In this document: positions 37,338 through 46,890 of the stretch, piece after piece
Position numbering within the stretch: position 1 is the stretch's first letter
Layout of the letters: each line of letters begins with the position of its first letter
Assembly: GCF_018325905.1 (NCBI RefSeq)
Contig: NZ_AP021901.1
Location: 2,046,001 to 2,110,000 of the forward strand
Origin: Pseudomonas sp. St316
Lineage (GTDB): Bacteria; Pseudomonadota; Gammaproteobacteria; Pseudomonadales; Pseudomonadaceae
Direction: 5' to 3'
DNA: 64,000 nt
Notes under the pieces: generated by a model
Told to the model about the DNA's origin: nothing
What the model saw: the letters and a program-made list of their open reading frames with translations, nothing else
Database searches by the model: none
Made by a program: the position numbers and the translations under genes

Positions 37338-38498
37338 GTGAGACGTAAATTCTTGCTGCTGCTGGAGACCGGACTGGTTCTGGCAGGGCTGTTGTTGGGT
37401 GCTTCGGCCTGGAAGATCCATTCGGCGCTGCAACAGCCGCTGAACATCACCCAGGAAGAATTGCTGGACGTGCCCAACGGGACCACTCCGACCGGAACCC
37501 TCAAGCGCCTCGAAGCCGATGGCTTGATCAAGGACGCTTTCTGGCTGCGGATCTATTGGCGCTTCAATCTCGCCGACCAGCCACTGCATTCCGGTGAATA
37601 TCGGATGGTGCCGGGCATGACCATGGAAGGCCTGATCGCCGTCTGGAAACGCGGCGAAGTGGTGCAGTACAGCGTGACGCTGGTGGAGGGCTGGAATTTC
37701 CGTCAGGTGCGTGCCGCGCTGGCCAAGGATGAAAAACTCCAACAGACCCTCACCGACCTGAGTGATAGCCAGGTCATGGACCGTCTGGGTCACTCCGGAG
37801 TATTTCCCGAAGGTCGGTTCTTTCCGGACACCTATCGCTTCGTGCGTGGCACCTCGGATATCGACCTGCTGAAAAAAGCCTACGACCGCTTGGAAGACGT
37901 GCTTGCCAAGGAGTGGGCACAGCGTGCCGCCGATGTGCCTTATACCCAGCCGTACCAGGCGCTGATCATGGCCTCCCTGGTGGAGAAGGAAACCGGCGTG
38001 CCCCAGGAACGCGGGCAGATTGCCGGCGTCTTTGTGCGGCGCATGCACCTGGGCATGCTGCTGCAAACCGACCCTACGGTGATCTACGGCCTGGGCGAGC
38101 GCTACACTGGCAAGCTCACCCGTGCCCATCTCAAAGAAGACAATCCGTACAACACCTATTTGAATTCGGGCCTGCCGCCAACGCCGATCGCAATGGTGGG
38201 ACGCGAGGCGATTCATGCGGCATTGAACCCGGCGTCGGGCAATAGCCTTTACTTCGTCGCGCGCGGTGATGGCAGCCATGTGTTCTCCGATGACCTGGAG
38301 TCGCATAACGCCGCGGTGCGCGAATTCCAGCTCAAGCGCCGTGCCGACTACCGCTCCAGTCCGGCCCCGGCAACACCGGACGAACAGGCACCCATTCCCG
38401 CGGCATCACCCGACACGGCGCCCGAAGCTGTACCCCAGGTGCCGCCCCAAGTGCCTGCTCCCGAACCGGATGCCAGCGAGCCGCCGAGCCCGCAATGA
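37338..38498 (+). CDS. mltG: Endolytic murein transglycosylase MltG (YceG)
   Basis: A 386-residue inner-membrane lytic transglycosylase that cuts nascent glycan strands and ends their growth. One N-terminal helix (FLLLLETGLVLAGLLLGA) anchors it, and the YceG domain contains SLVEKETGVPQERGQIAGVF with the catalytic Glu, followed by LQTDPTVIYGLG. The last 45 residues are rich in Pro, Ala and Glu, an extension that is longer than in E. coli (340). The GTG at 37338 is three bases after pabC. Confidence 0.94.
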   Translation: MRRKFLLLLETGLVLAGLLLGASAWKIHSALQQPLNITQEELLDVPNGTTPTGTLKRLEADGLIKDAFWLRIYWRFNLADQPLHSGEYRMVPGMTMEGLIAVWKRGEVVQYSVTLVEGWNFRQVRAALAKDEKLQQTLTDLSDSQVMDRLGHSGVFPEGRFFPDTYRFVRGTSDIDLLKKAYDRLEDVLAKEWAQRAADVPYTQPYQALIMASLVEKETGVPQERGQIAGVFVRRMHLGMLLQTDPTVIYGLGERYTGKLTRAHLKEDNPYNTYLNSGLPPTPIAMVGREAIHAALNPASGNSLYFVARGDGSHVFSDDLESHNAAVREFQLKRRADYRSSPAPATPDEQAPIPAASPDTAPEAVPQVPPQVPAPEPDASEPPSPQ

Positions 38499-38508
38499 CT
38501 TTGATTAA

Positions 38509-40129
<1,621 letters not shown>

Positions 40130-40171
40130 CAGCTAGCGCCTAGACTCAGCTCAATCGCAGCGGAGATCAGC

Positions 40172-40528
40172 ATGAACGAACCTGTCAGTCCCGGGCCACG
40201 CAACGGCATCCTGTCCCTGACCATCAAGGACAAGTCGGTGCTCTACGCCGCCTACATGCCCTTCATCAAGAACGGCGGCCTGTTCATTCCGACCAACAAG
40301 AGTTATCGCTTGGGCGATGAAGTGTTCATGCTCTTGAGCCTGATGGATGAGTCGGAAAAGATCCCGGTTGCCGGCAAGGTAATCTGGATGACGCCCAAAG
40401 GCGCCCAGGGCAACCGGGCCGCCGGCGTCGGTGTGCAATTCAGCGACGGCGACAATTCCGCTCGCAATCAGATCGAAACCCACTTGGCCGGCTCCCTGAA
40501 GTCCGACCGTCCCACCCATACGATGTAG
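40172..40528 (+). CDS. pilZ: Type IV pilus assembly protein PilZ
   Basis: A 118-residue protein of the PilZ family founder type, required for type IV pilus biogenesis and twitching. It lies, as in P. aeruginosa, between holB and tatD. The c-di-GMP-binding RxxxR motif of other PilZ domains is absent at the N-terminus (NGILSLTIKDKSVLYAAYMP), as expected for PilZ itself, which does not bind c-di-GMP but interacts with PilB and FimX. Confidence 0.95.
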   Translation: MNEPVSPGPRNGILSLTIKDKSVLYAAYMPFIKNGGLFIPTNKSYRLGDEVFMLLSLMDESEKIPVAGKVIWMTPKGAQGNRAAGVGVQFSDGDNSARNQIETHLAGSLKSDRPTHTM

Positions 40529-40539
40529 TCCGGCTTTTT

Positions 40540-41334
40540 ATGCTTGTAGATTCCCATTGTCACCTTGACCGTCTCGACCTCGCTGCCCATGGCGGCTCCC
40601 TGGATGCTGCGCTGGACGCGGCCCGTGAGCGGGGGGTCGGTCATTTCCTGTGCATCGGCGTCAGCGTCGACAACGCCGCCGACGTCAAGGCCCTGGCCGA
40701 ACGTTATGCCGATGTCGATTGCTCGGTCGGTGTCCACCCGCTGGATGTCCAGCCCGGCGCCGCGCCAGCGCTCGATTGGCTGTTGCGTGAGCTGGACCAT
40801 CCGCGGGTAGTCGCCATCGGCGAAACCGGCCTGGACTATCACTACGAACCGGAAGCCGCCGACGTGCAGCAGGCGTCGTTCCGCCTGCACCTGGAGGCCG
40901 CCCGGCAAACCGGCAAGCCGGTGATCATCCACACCCGTGGCGCCAGGGCCGACACCCTGGCCTTGCTGCGTGACGCCGCGCTGCCCCAGGCCGGGGTGCT
41001 GCATTGCTTCACCGAAGACTGGGACATGGCCAAGGCCGCCCTGGACATGGGTTACTACATTTCCTTGTCCGGGATTGTCACGTTCCGTAATGCCGATGCA
41101 TTGCGCGACGTTGCCAGCAAAGTACCGGCTGATCGACTGTTGGTGGAGACCGATTCGCCTTACCTGGCGCCCATTCCCTATCGTGGCAAGCCAAACCTTC
41201 CGCAATACGTACGGGAAGTGGCAGAGTTTCTGGCGATGCTGCGTGGTGAGTCCTACGAGCGGTTTGCCGAGCAGACGACGGAAAATTTTAAGCAATTGTT
41301 TCCGCTGGCTCACGTTCGTTCGGTGCGAACCTGA
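40540..41334 (+). CDS. TatD-family metal-dependent DNase/hydrolase (YcfH-like)
   Basis: A 264-residue TIM-barrel hydrolase of the TatD family. The metal-binding motifs DSHCHLDRL, IGETGLDYHY, VIIHTRGA, LHCFTEDWDMA and VETDSPYLAP are all there. Family members have 3'-5' exonuclease activity on damaged DNA, while YcfH's role is not settled. It follows pilZ by 11 bases and is the last gene of the cluster that starts with yceD. Confidence 0.92.
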   Translation: MLVDSHCHLDRLDLAAHGGSLDAALDAARERGVGHFLCIGVSVDNAADVKALAERYADVDCSVGVHPLDVQPGAAPALDWLLRELDHPRVVAIGETGLDYHYEPEAADVQQASFRLHLEAARQTGKPVIIHTRGARADTLALLRDAALPQAGVLHCFTEDWDMAKAALDMGYYISLSGIVTFRNADALRDVASKVPADRLLVETDSPYLAPIPYRGKPNLPQYVREVAEFLAMLRGESYERFAEQTTENFKQLFPLAHVRSVRT

Positions 41335-41718
41335 ATTCCATGCAAAAAAAACCCGGGTTCTGGGGGGTGAATCCGGGTTAAGACCATTAGGAGTAAAACA
41401 AAGGCACGCGGTCCGTTGGTACCTTTATCAGCGCGTCACTTGGGGGAGATGTCGCGCTGACAGTTCAAGTATTGATCAGTATGCCAACCCGTCCAGTCTG
41501 GCCGGTGCGGTTTTTAAACAAATTTGGAATACGCTCGCTTCGGATAAGTTCTCACTGCCGCCAAAGCTCGCAGACGCGGCGCATTGGGGTGAGAAACGGC
41601 GAGCCGGGTGTGTACGGTTTTGTGAAGAACAGTGGCCGAGAACGGATGATCCGTGCATTTTTGCGTAAGTTAGGCATAATACCCGGCTTCGAATTTTGAC
41701 CCTTCAGACCTTTTTCTT
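41335..41718. other. Intergenic region between tatD and the TetR gene, with structured DNA
   Basis: No gene is seen in these 384 bases. They hold an A-run plus hairpin (AACCCGG...CCGGGTT, 41350-41379) that looks like a minus-strand terminator, a second inverted repeat TCAGCGCG...CGCGCTGA near 41430-41462, a palindrome at 41642-41654, and a possible -10 element CATAAT at 41675-41680 for the TetR gene. Confidence 0.55.
41642..41654. promoter_or_regulatory. Palindromic operator candidate upstream of the TetR gene
   Basis: ACGGAT-G-ATCCGT is a perfect 13-bp palindrome 65 bases before the TetR start codon. It overlaps where the -35 element would be if CATAAT at 41675-41680 is the -10. TetR proteins often repress themselves through such sites; the link is inference. 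Confidence 0.45.
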
Positions 41719-42357
41719 ATGCACAAAGAACCCCGTAAGGTCCGTGAGTTTCGCCGCCGCGAGCAGGAAATTCTCGACACCGCGCTCAAGTTGTTCCTCG
41801 ACCAGGGTGAAGACAGTGTCACCGTCGAGATGATTGCGGATGCCGTGGGTATCGGCAAAGGCACGATTTATAAACATTTCAAATCCAAGGCGGAGATCTA
41901 CCTGCGCCTGATGCTCGACTACGAGCGCGATTTGAACGAGCTGCTGCATTCGGCCGACGTGGACAAGGACAAGGAGGCCCTGTCCCGGGCCTACTTCGAA
42001 TTCCGCATGCGCGACCCGCAGCGCTACCGCTTGTTCGATCGCCTGGAAGAGAAGGTGGTCAAGGGCAACCAAGTGCCGGAGATGGTCGAGGAGCTGCACA
42101 AGATCCGCGCCTCGAACTTCGAACGCCTGACCCTGCTGATCAAGGGCCGGATCACTGAAGGCAAGCTTGAAGACGTGCCGCCTTATTTCCATTACTGCGC
42201 CGCTTGGGCGTTGGTGCATGGCGCGGTGGCGCTGTATCACTCGCCGTTCTGGAGCAACGTGCTGGAAGATCAGGAAGGTTTCTTCCAGTTCCTGATGGAC
42301 ATTGGCGTGCGCATGGGCAACAAGCGCAAGCGCGATACCGACGTCCCGAGCAGCTAA
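41719..42357 (+). CDS. TetR-family regulator, PvrA-like
   Basis: A 212-residue TetR-type repressor. The N-terminal helix-turn-helix is EILDTALKLFLDQGEDSVTV then IADAVGIGKGTIYKHFKSKAEIY; the rest is a ligand-binding helical domain. It lies just after tatD, where P. aeruginosa has PA2957, described (as I recall) as PvrA, a regulator of long-chain fatty-acid use. Its place next to the fatty-acid genes fits such a role. The upstream palindrome may be its own operator. Confidence 0.85.
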   Translation: MHKEPRKVREFRRREQEILDTALKLFLDQGEDSVTVEMIADAVGIGKGTIYKHFKSKAEIYLRLMLDYERDLNELLHSADVDKDKEALSRAYFEFRMRDPQRYRLFDRLEEKVVKGNQVPEMVEELHKIRASNFERLTLLIKGRITEGKLEDVPPYFHYCAAWALVHGAVALYHSPFWSNVLEDQEGFFQFLMDIGVRMGNKRKRDTDVPSS

Positions 42358-42390
42358 GGCCGCACAGGCCAAGACATTCAGCTGTCTTAT

Positions 42391-42416
42391 TGCGCCATGT
42401 CCGCTTACATGGCGCA
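42391..42416. other. Perfect 10-bp-stem hairpin after the TetR gene
   Basis: TGCGCCATGT-CCGCTT-ACATGGCGCA. The stem has no mismatch but no T-run follows on either strand, so it is not a standard intrinsic terminator. It lies 33 bases after the TetR stop and 95 bases before the radical SAM gene. Confidence 0.6.
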
Positions 42417-42510
42417 GTGCCCCAGTAATATACTCAGGCTTGGGTCTTGCGAAATCTTGATTTCTAGGTCAGTTTTCGTGAGTCCGATTTTTCTCGTGCC
42501 GGAGTGATCC

Positions 42511-43479
42511 ATGATCGTTGACCGTCAAGGCAGGCGTTTCCGTAATCTGCGGATAAGCCTGACCTCAGCCTGCAATTACGCCTGTACCTATTGCGTGCCT
42601 GACGGCAAGCGGTTGGTGGCTGCGCAGGATGAACTGTCGGCCGAGGCCATGGCGCGTGGCGTGGCCTATTTGATCGAGGCCGCCGGCATCGAGCGGCTGC
42701 GCATCACTGGGGGTGAACCGTTGGTCAGCCCCAAGCTCGAGCGTTTCATGACGGCGGTCGGGCAGATGGGCCTGGAAGACATCAGCCTGACCACCAACGG
42801 CCAGTTGCTGGCGAAAAAACTGCCCTTGTTGGTGGATGCTGGTATTCGCCGCATCAACGTTTCCCTCGACACCCTGGACCCCGCCGCGTTTCGCAGTATC
42901 GCCCGTGGTGGCGACCTGGCGACCGTGCTCGACGGCATGGAGCAGGCCCGGGCCGCCGGACTGAAGATCAAGGTCAACATGGTGCCGTTGCGCGGGCAGA
43001 ACCTGGACCAGGTGATGCCTTTGCTTGAGTACTGCCTGGAACGTGGCTATGAGTTGCGTTTCATCGAGTTGATGCGCATGGGGCACCTGGCCAGCGACTC
43101 CAACGCTTTCCTGCAGCAGTTCGTCAGCCTCCAGCAATTGCTCAGCCTGATTGGCGATCAATACGAGTACCTGCAAGCTGACGCCCCGGTGGATGCCACG
43201 GCGGTGCGCTATGAGATACCGGGGTTGGGTCACTTTGGCGTGATTGCCAACGAAAGCGTGCCTTTTTGCCGTACCTGTTCGCGCCTGCGGTTGTCTTCCA
43301 CGGGTTGGCTGCATGGCTGCCTGTCGTCGAGTAACCGTCACTTCGTCGGCGACCTGTTGGACAAGCCTCGCCACCAGGCATTGCCGGCGCTTCAGCGCTT
43401 GCTGGTCAAGGCGTTGGGGGACAAGCAGGAAGTCGCATTCTCGGGCGGTGCTACCATCATGAAAATCATCGGCGGCTGA
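42511..43479 (+). CDS. GTP 3',8-cyclase MoaA-like radical SAM protein
   Basis: A 322-residue radical SAM enzyme with the [4Fe-4S] motif CNYACTYC (residues 21-28), the SAM segment ITGGEP, and the second-cluster cysteines CRTCSRLRLSSTGWLHGC. The C-terminus ends in Gly-Gly, as in true MoaA, where it reaches into the active site. It would make 3',8-cyclo-GTP for molybdopterin. No moaB, moaC, moaD or moaE gene is next to it, and Pseudomonas commonly has a second moaA copy, so I leave the copy name open. The start follows GGAGTGATCC. Confidence 0.88.
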   Translation: MIVDRQGRRFRNLRISLTSACNYACTYCVPDGKRLVAAQDELSAEAMARGVAYLIEAAGIERLRITGGEPLVSPKLERFMTAVGQMGLEDISLTTNGQLLAKKLPLLVDAGIRRINVSLDTLDPAAFRSIARGGDLATVLDGMEQARAAGLKIKVNMVPLRGQNLDQVMPLLEYCLERGYELRFIELMRMGHLASDSNAFLQQFVSLQQLLSLIGDQYEYLQADAPVDATAVRYEIPGLGHFGVIANESVPFCRTCSRLRLSSTGWLHGCLSSSNRHFVGDLLDKPRHQALPALQRLLVKALGDKQEVAFSGGATIMKIIGG

Positions 43480-43485
43480 TCTATC

Positions 43486-43557
43486 GCTATCGCGGGCAAG
43501 CCTTGCTCCCACAAGTACGACGCTTACCATGTGGGAGCAAGGCTTGCCCGCGATAGC
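43486..43557. repeat. Perfect 27-bp inverted REP pair
   Basis: The arm GCTATCGCGGGCAAGCCTTG plus CTCCCAC (43486-43512) is exactly complementary to 43531-43557, with an 18-base loop. It is the GCAAGGC REP variant and sits seven bases after the radical SAM gene, so the mRNA end would form a very strong hairpin. Confidence 0.95.
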
Positions 43558-43666
43558 AATTTCCCATTCACCTGGGTACATCTGGCCTCCATCTCGATGA
43601 GCTGGCGCAAAAGCTGCATCCCACGACCATTCGCCGGTTTTCCGACACCGGTTTTTGGAGGGTAGG

Positions 43667-44272
43667 ATGCGTAGCCTGGTTTTGCTGCTGGCCGTTATGG
43701 CGCTTGGCGGTTGCATGAATGTCAGTGACATGGGAGAGGGCGTTCGTTATCACATGAGCGACGCCGGCCTGCTGGACCATAGCGACAGCCGTCGTGTGAG
43801 CAACCTGCGTATTCAGCCAGACTCGTTCATCTACATTGCCCAGGGTGCCTTCGCTCCACCAGGCGGTGCTTATCCGCGTCCCAACGTCGTGGCCGAAGAA
43901 GCCTTCAATGGCTTCATCGAATATTTCCCCATGGTCCGTCGCGCCCGCGTTCCCGAAGGCCTCGACCAGGCCATGGGCGAAGCCCGTTCCGCCGGTGCTC
44001 ATTATTTGCTGTACACCCGCTTCGCCAAGGCTGACAACCGCATCGGCAACACTGACGAATGGCAGGATGAAGAAGCCGTGGATCGCCTGGGTGTCGATAC
44101 CAGCGTGATTCAAATCATGTTGATCGAGACCAGCACCCAGTATTTGATTGATACTGCACGTATCAAGAGTCGTGGCGGTTTACTGACGTTGCACGACAAG
44201 CAGCCACAAGACCTCATCGCCACGCCTTTGCGTGAATATGCCCGCAGCCTGCTGGGGATGAGCGACGAATAA
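43667..44272 (+). CDS. DUF4823 lipoprotein
   Basis: A 201-residue predicted outer-membrane lipoprotein. The signal ends in a lipobox LGGC (Cys16), followed by a mature domain of the DUF4823 family with alternating segments such as GAHYLLYTRFAKADNRIG. Asn at +2 after the lipid Cys favours the outer membrane. The ATG at 43667 is chosen because GGAGGGTAGG stands before it. Function unknown. It is followed by the DUF1285 gene after 16 bases and is likely in one transcript with it. Confidence 0.85.
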   Translation: MRSLVLLLAVMALGGCMNVSDMGEGVRYHMSDAGLLDHSDSRRVSNLRIQPDSFIYIAQGAFAPPGGAYPRPNVVAEEAFNGFIEYFPMVRRARVPEGLDQAMGEARSAGAHYLLYTRFAKADNRIGNTDEWQDEEAVDRLGVDTSVIQIMLIETSTQYLIDTARIKSRGGLLTLHDKQPQDLIATPLREYARSLLGMSDE

Positions 44273-44288
44273 ATAATCAGGAGTCACC

Positions 44289-44849
44289 ATGAGCGGACCG
44301 CAAAAAGCCAATGACTTGCTGGGGCAGATCCCCAAGACCAAAGGCCTGCCGCCGGTCCACTTGTGGAACCCCGACTTCTGCGGCGACATCGACATGCGCA
44401 TCGCCCGGGATGGCACCTGGTACTACCTGGGTACGCCCATCGGGCGAAAGCCGATGGTCAAGCTGTTCTCCACCATCATCCGCCGCGACGGCGATGATTA
44501 CTTCCTGATTACTCCTGTGGAAAAAGTCGGCATCAAGGTCGATGATGCGCCGTTCGTGGCGGTGACCCTTGAGGTTGAAGGGCAGGGGGAAGGTCAGGTG
44601 TTGCGCTTTACCACCAATGTCGAGGAAACCACCGAGGCCTGTGCCGAGCATCCGCTGCGGGTGGTGATCGATACCCAGACCCAGGAACCCGCGCCCTACG
44701 TGCATGTGCGCAGCAATCTCGAAGCGCTGGTCCATCGCAATGTGTTCTACCAACTGGTGGAGCTGGCGGTCAGCCGCGAGATCGACGGGCAGCGCTGGTT
44801 GGGCGTGTGGAGCGGCGGCGAGTTTTTCCCCATCGGCCTGGAACCCTAG
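44289..44849 (+). CDS. DUF1285 domain protein
   Basis: A 186-residue soluble protein of the DUF1285 family. The conserved start VHLWNPDFCGDIDMRIARDG and WYYLGTPIGRKPMVKLFS define the family; a structure of a relative is known but no biochemical role is established. No signal peptide. CAGGAGTCACC precedes the ATG. A REP pair follows the stop. Confidence 0.88.
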   Translation: MSGPQKANDLLGQIPKTKGLPPVHLWNPDFCGDIDMRIARDGTWYYLGTPIGRKPMVKLFSTIIRRDGDDYFLITPVEKVGIKVDDAPFVAVTLEVEGQGEGQVLRFTTNVEETTEACAEHPLRVVIDTQTQEPAPYVHVRSNLEALVHRNVFYQLVELAVSREIDGQRWLGVWSGGEFFPIGLEP

Positions 44850-44854
44850 CCCCT

Positions 44855-44942
44855 GTGGGAGCGAGCTTGCTCGCGATGGCGATGGTTGATCCAATATCGG
44901 TGTCGGCTGGGAGACCGCTATCGCGAGCAAGCTCGCTCCCAC
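44855..44942. repeat. Inverted REP pair
   Basis: GTGGGAGCGAGCTTGCTCGC then GAT at 44855-44877, inverted copy at 44920-44942. It separates the DUF1285 gene from the GntR promoter. Confidence 0.92.
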
Positions 44943-44965
44943 GGGTGGTTTGCGTAAAATTCAAA

Positions 44966-44994
44966 TTGACACCCAATCATATGATGATTAGCGT
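44966..44994 (+). promoter_or_regulatory. Promoter of the GntR gene with operator palindrome in the spacer
   Basis: TTGACA at 44966-44971 is a perfect -35; a 17-bp spacer leads to a weak -10 (TAGCGT, 44989-44994). Within the spacer lies the perfect 10-bp palindrome ATCATATGAT (44976-44985), extended to AATCAT-ATG-ATGATT. The same motif, with one change, lies before araF at 47744-47753. A GntR repressor bound here would block RNA polymerase. Confidence 0.6.
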
Positions 44995-45027
44995 GGGCCT
45001 CCAATAAGAGTGGCCCGCGGGGTTTTC

Positions 45028-45774
45028 ATGTCCAGCAGTTTTCATGCATCGACCGTCGATTGGCTGGGGGGCTGGATAGCCGCCGGCCAGGTCAAGCCTG
45101 GGCAAACCATCAAGGTCGAGGCGGACTTGGGCGAACAACTGGGCGTCAGTCGCACGGTGATTCGCGAGGCGATCAAGACCCTGGTGGCCAAAGGCATGCT
45201 GGAGGTCGGGCCGAAAGTCGGCACGCGGGTGTTGCCGGTGCGACGCTGGAACCTGTTCGACCCCCAAGTGGTGGGCTGGCTGTCACGCAGCGGCCTACCG
45301 GAAAATTTTGTCGATGACTTGTTGGACCTGCGGCGCACCATCGAGCCGATGGCGGTGCGCTGGGCCTGCGAGCGGGCCACGGCCGATCAGGTGCAGGCGA
45401 TCCGCCTGGCCTACCATGCGCTGGAGCGAGCGGTGGACAGCGGCGCGGATTACAACCGCGCCGACCAGTTTTTCCATGAGTGCATTCTTGCCGCCAGCCA
45501 TAATCAATTCATCGAACAAATGGTCCCGGCCCTGGGTGCGCTGCTGGCGGTGTCGTTCGAGGTGTCGGCGGCCGACCCGGATGAACTGCGCCGCACCTTG
45601 CCCATCCACAAGGACATCGCCGACGCCATCGCCGCCCGTGACGCCACGCGGGGTGTCTGGGCCTGCATGACCTTGATCGATAACGCTGACCTGGCCATCA
45701 AACGCTTTTACCCCAATGTCATGGCCGGTCGAACAGACGCCGCCGGGCAAGCTGGGAACGGGAGGTTTCAATGA
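45028..45774 (+). CDS. FadR/GntR-family regulator of sugar-acid genes
   Basis: A 248-residue GntR regulator with the FCD effector domain. The winged helix (QTIKVEADLGEQLGVSRTVIREAIKTL) is N-terminal. FCD metal/effector residues appear as DLRRTIEPMAVRWA, DQFFHECILAASHN and LPIHKDIADAIAARD, with the Asp and three His expected. It resembles DgoR-like regulators, whose effectors are galactonate-type acids. It overlaps the lactonase gene by ATGA. I prefer the ATG at 45028; GTG at 45010 is a possible alternative. Confidence 0.88.
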   Translation: MSSSFHASTVDWLGGWIAAGQVKPGQTIKVEADLGEQLGVSRTVIREAIKTLVAKGMLEVGPKVGTRVLPVRRWNLFDPQVVGWLSRSGLPENFVDDLLDLRRTIEPMAVRWACERATADQVQAIRLAYHALERAVDSGADYNRADQFFHECILAASHNQFIEQMVPALGALLAVSFEVSAADPDELRRTLPIHKDIADAIAARDATRGVWACMTLIDNADLAIKRFYPNVMAGRTDAAGQAGNGRFQ

Positions 45775-46646
45775 AGTGGACGGCTGTGACGGAACACCGG
45801 GCGAAGTTGGGCGAGGGGCCCTTCTGGGACGAGCCGACCCAGGCGCTGTATTGGGTCGATATCGCCGGCAAACAGGCACTGCGGCTGATCGGCGCCAACG
45901 TACAGATCTGGCAGATGCCCGAGCATGTGTCTGCTTTCATTCCGACCCAGAGTGGCGACGCCTTGGTGACCCTGAGCAGCGGTGTCTACCGCCTCGATCT
46001 TGATTCTCCGGGCCTGGAACCGCGCCTGACACTGCTGTGCATGGCCGACCCCCAGCCAGGCAATCGTCCCAACGAGGCCCGTTGCGACGCCCTGGGGCAA
46101 CTCTGGCTCGGAACCATGCAGAACAATATTGGTGACGAAGGCGAGGATTTGCCGATCGAGCGGCGCTCCGGCGGGCTGTTTCGCGTCGCGGGTGATGGTC
46201 GGGTCATGCCCTTGTTGCGTGGGCTTGGCATTCCGAACACGTTGCTCTGGAGCCCCGATGGCACCACGGTGTATTTCGGCGACAGCCTGGATGGCACCTT
46301 GTATCGGCACTTTATCTATCCGGAAGGCAACCTGGCGCCTGCCGAGGTCTGGTTCGGCCCGCACCCACGTGGCGGCCCGGATGGCTCGGCGATGGACGCC
46401 CGAGGTTATATCTGGAACGCCCGCTGGGACGGCAGTTGCCTGCTGCGGCTGAACCCGGACGGGCAGGTCGATCGGGTGATCGAGTTGCCCGTCAGCCGCC
46501 CGACCAGTTGTGTCTTCGGCGGCGAAGACCTCAAGACGTTGTACATCACCAGCGCGGCGAGCCCATTGGGTCATCCGCTGGACGGTGCCGTGCTGTCGAT
46601 GCGTGTCGATGTGCCTGGCGTGGTGTGTACAAGGTTCGCAGGTTGA
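45771..46646 (+). CDS. SMP-30/gluconolactonase-family sugar lactonase
   Basis: A 291-residue six-bladed beta-propeller lactonase. The metal-binding segments LGEGPFWDE with the Glu, RPNEARCDALGQLW with the Asn, and SPDGTTVYFGDS with the Asp are conserved. It would hydrolyse D-galactonolactone (or L-arabinonolactone) made by the SDR dehydrogenase. It is coupled to the GntR gene by ATGA. Since the downstream acid-degrading genes are of the galactonate type, galactonolactone is the more likely substrate. Confidence 0.88.
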   Translation: MKWTAVTEHRAKLGEGPFWDEPTQALYWVDIAGKQALRLIGANVQIWQMPEHVSAFIPTQSGDALVTLSSGVYRLDLDSPGLEPRLTLLCMADPQPGNRPNEARCDALGQLWLGTMQNNIGDEGEDLPIERRSGGLFRVAGDGRVMPLLRGLGIPNTLLWSPDGTTVYFGDSLDGTLYRHFIYPEGNLAPAEVWFGPHPRGGPDGSAMDARGYIWNARWDGSCLLRLNPDGQVDRVIELPVSRPTSCVFGGEDLKTLYITSAASPLGHPLDGAVLSMRVDVPGVVCTRFAG

Positions 46647-46647
46647 A

Positions 46648-46706
46648 TCCCAAAATATGGGATGTAAATATATATATTGAGATTATTTGGCGGCCGGGTT
46701 TATAGT
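46648..46706 (+). promoter_or_regulatory. Promoter and TCCCA-N5-TGGGA operator for the SDR gene
   Basis: TCCCA-AAATA-TGGGA (46648-46662) is a perfect palindrome with a five-base centre. After 14 bases come TTGAGA (46677-46682), an 18-bp spacer and TATAGT (46701-46706). The same arrangement, with the same distances, lies before dgoK at 54986-55044. An activator or repressor shared by both operons is implied; the IclR gene at 59452 is the best candidate. Confidence 0.7.
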
Positions 46707-46758
46707 CGGCTCCATCGGCAATACGCACTCACACTAAAAAAACAAAACAGGTGAAGTG

Positions 46759-46890
46759 ATGCAACGATCTTTCCCCGTACGCCCCGGTGGCGTACGCCGG
46801 CCACTGTTCTTTCAAGCGTTTTTGCGCCGGTCATCCGTGAATGCCCGGTTTTTGTCGTGCCCGCGCGCAGGAGGCTTGAACCATGGCTGA
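46759..46890 (+). CDS. Possible 43-residue leader ORF before the SDR gene
   Basis: ATG at 46759 follows AACAGGTGAAGTG, nearly the same leader that precedes dgoK (AACAGGTGAAGCGG), and opens a frame of 43 codons whose stop TGA (46888-46890) overlaps the first codons of the SDR gene (46883). The peptide starts MQRSFPVRPGG and is rich in Arg and Phe, with no known family. The frame contains a hairpin GTACGCC-CCGGT-GGCGTAC at 46777-46795. It may be a translated leader, a remnant of an old duplication of the dgoK start, or chance. Confidence 0.35.
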   Translation: MQRSFPVRPGGVRRPLFFQAFLRRSSVNARFLSCPRAGGLNHG

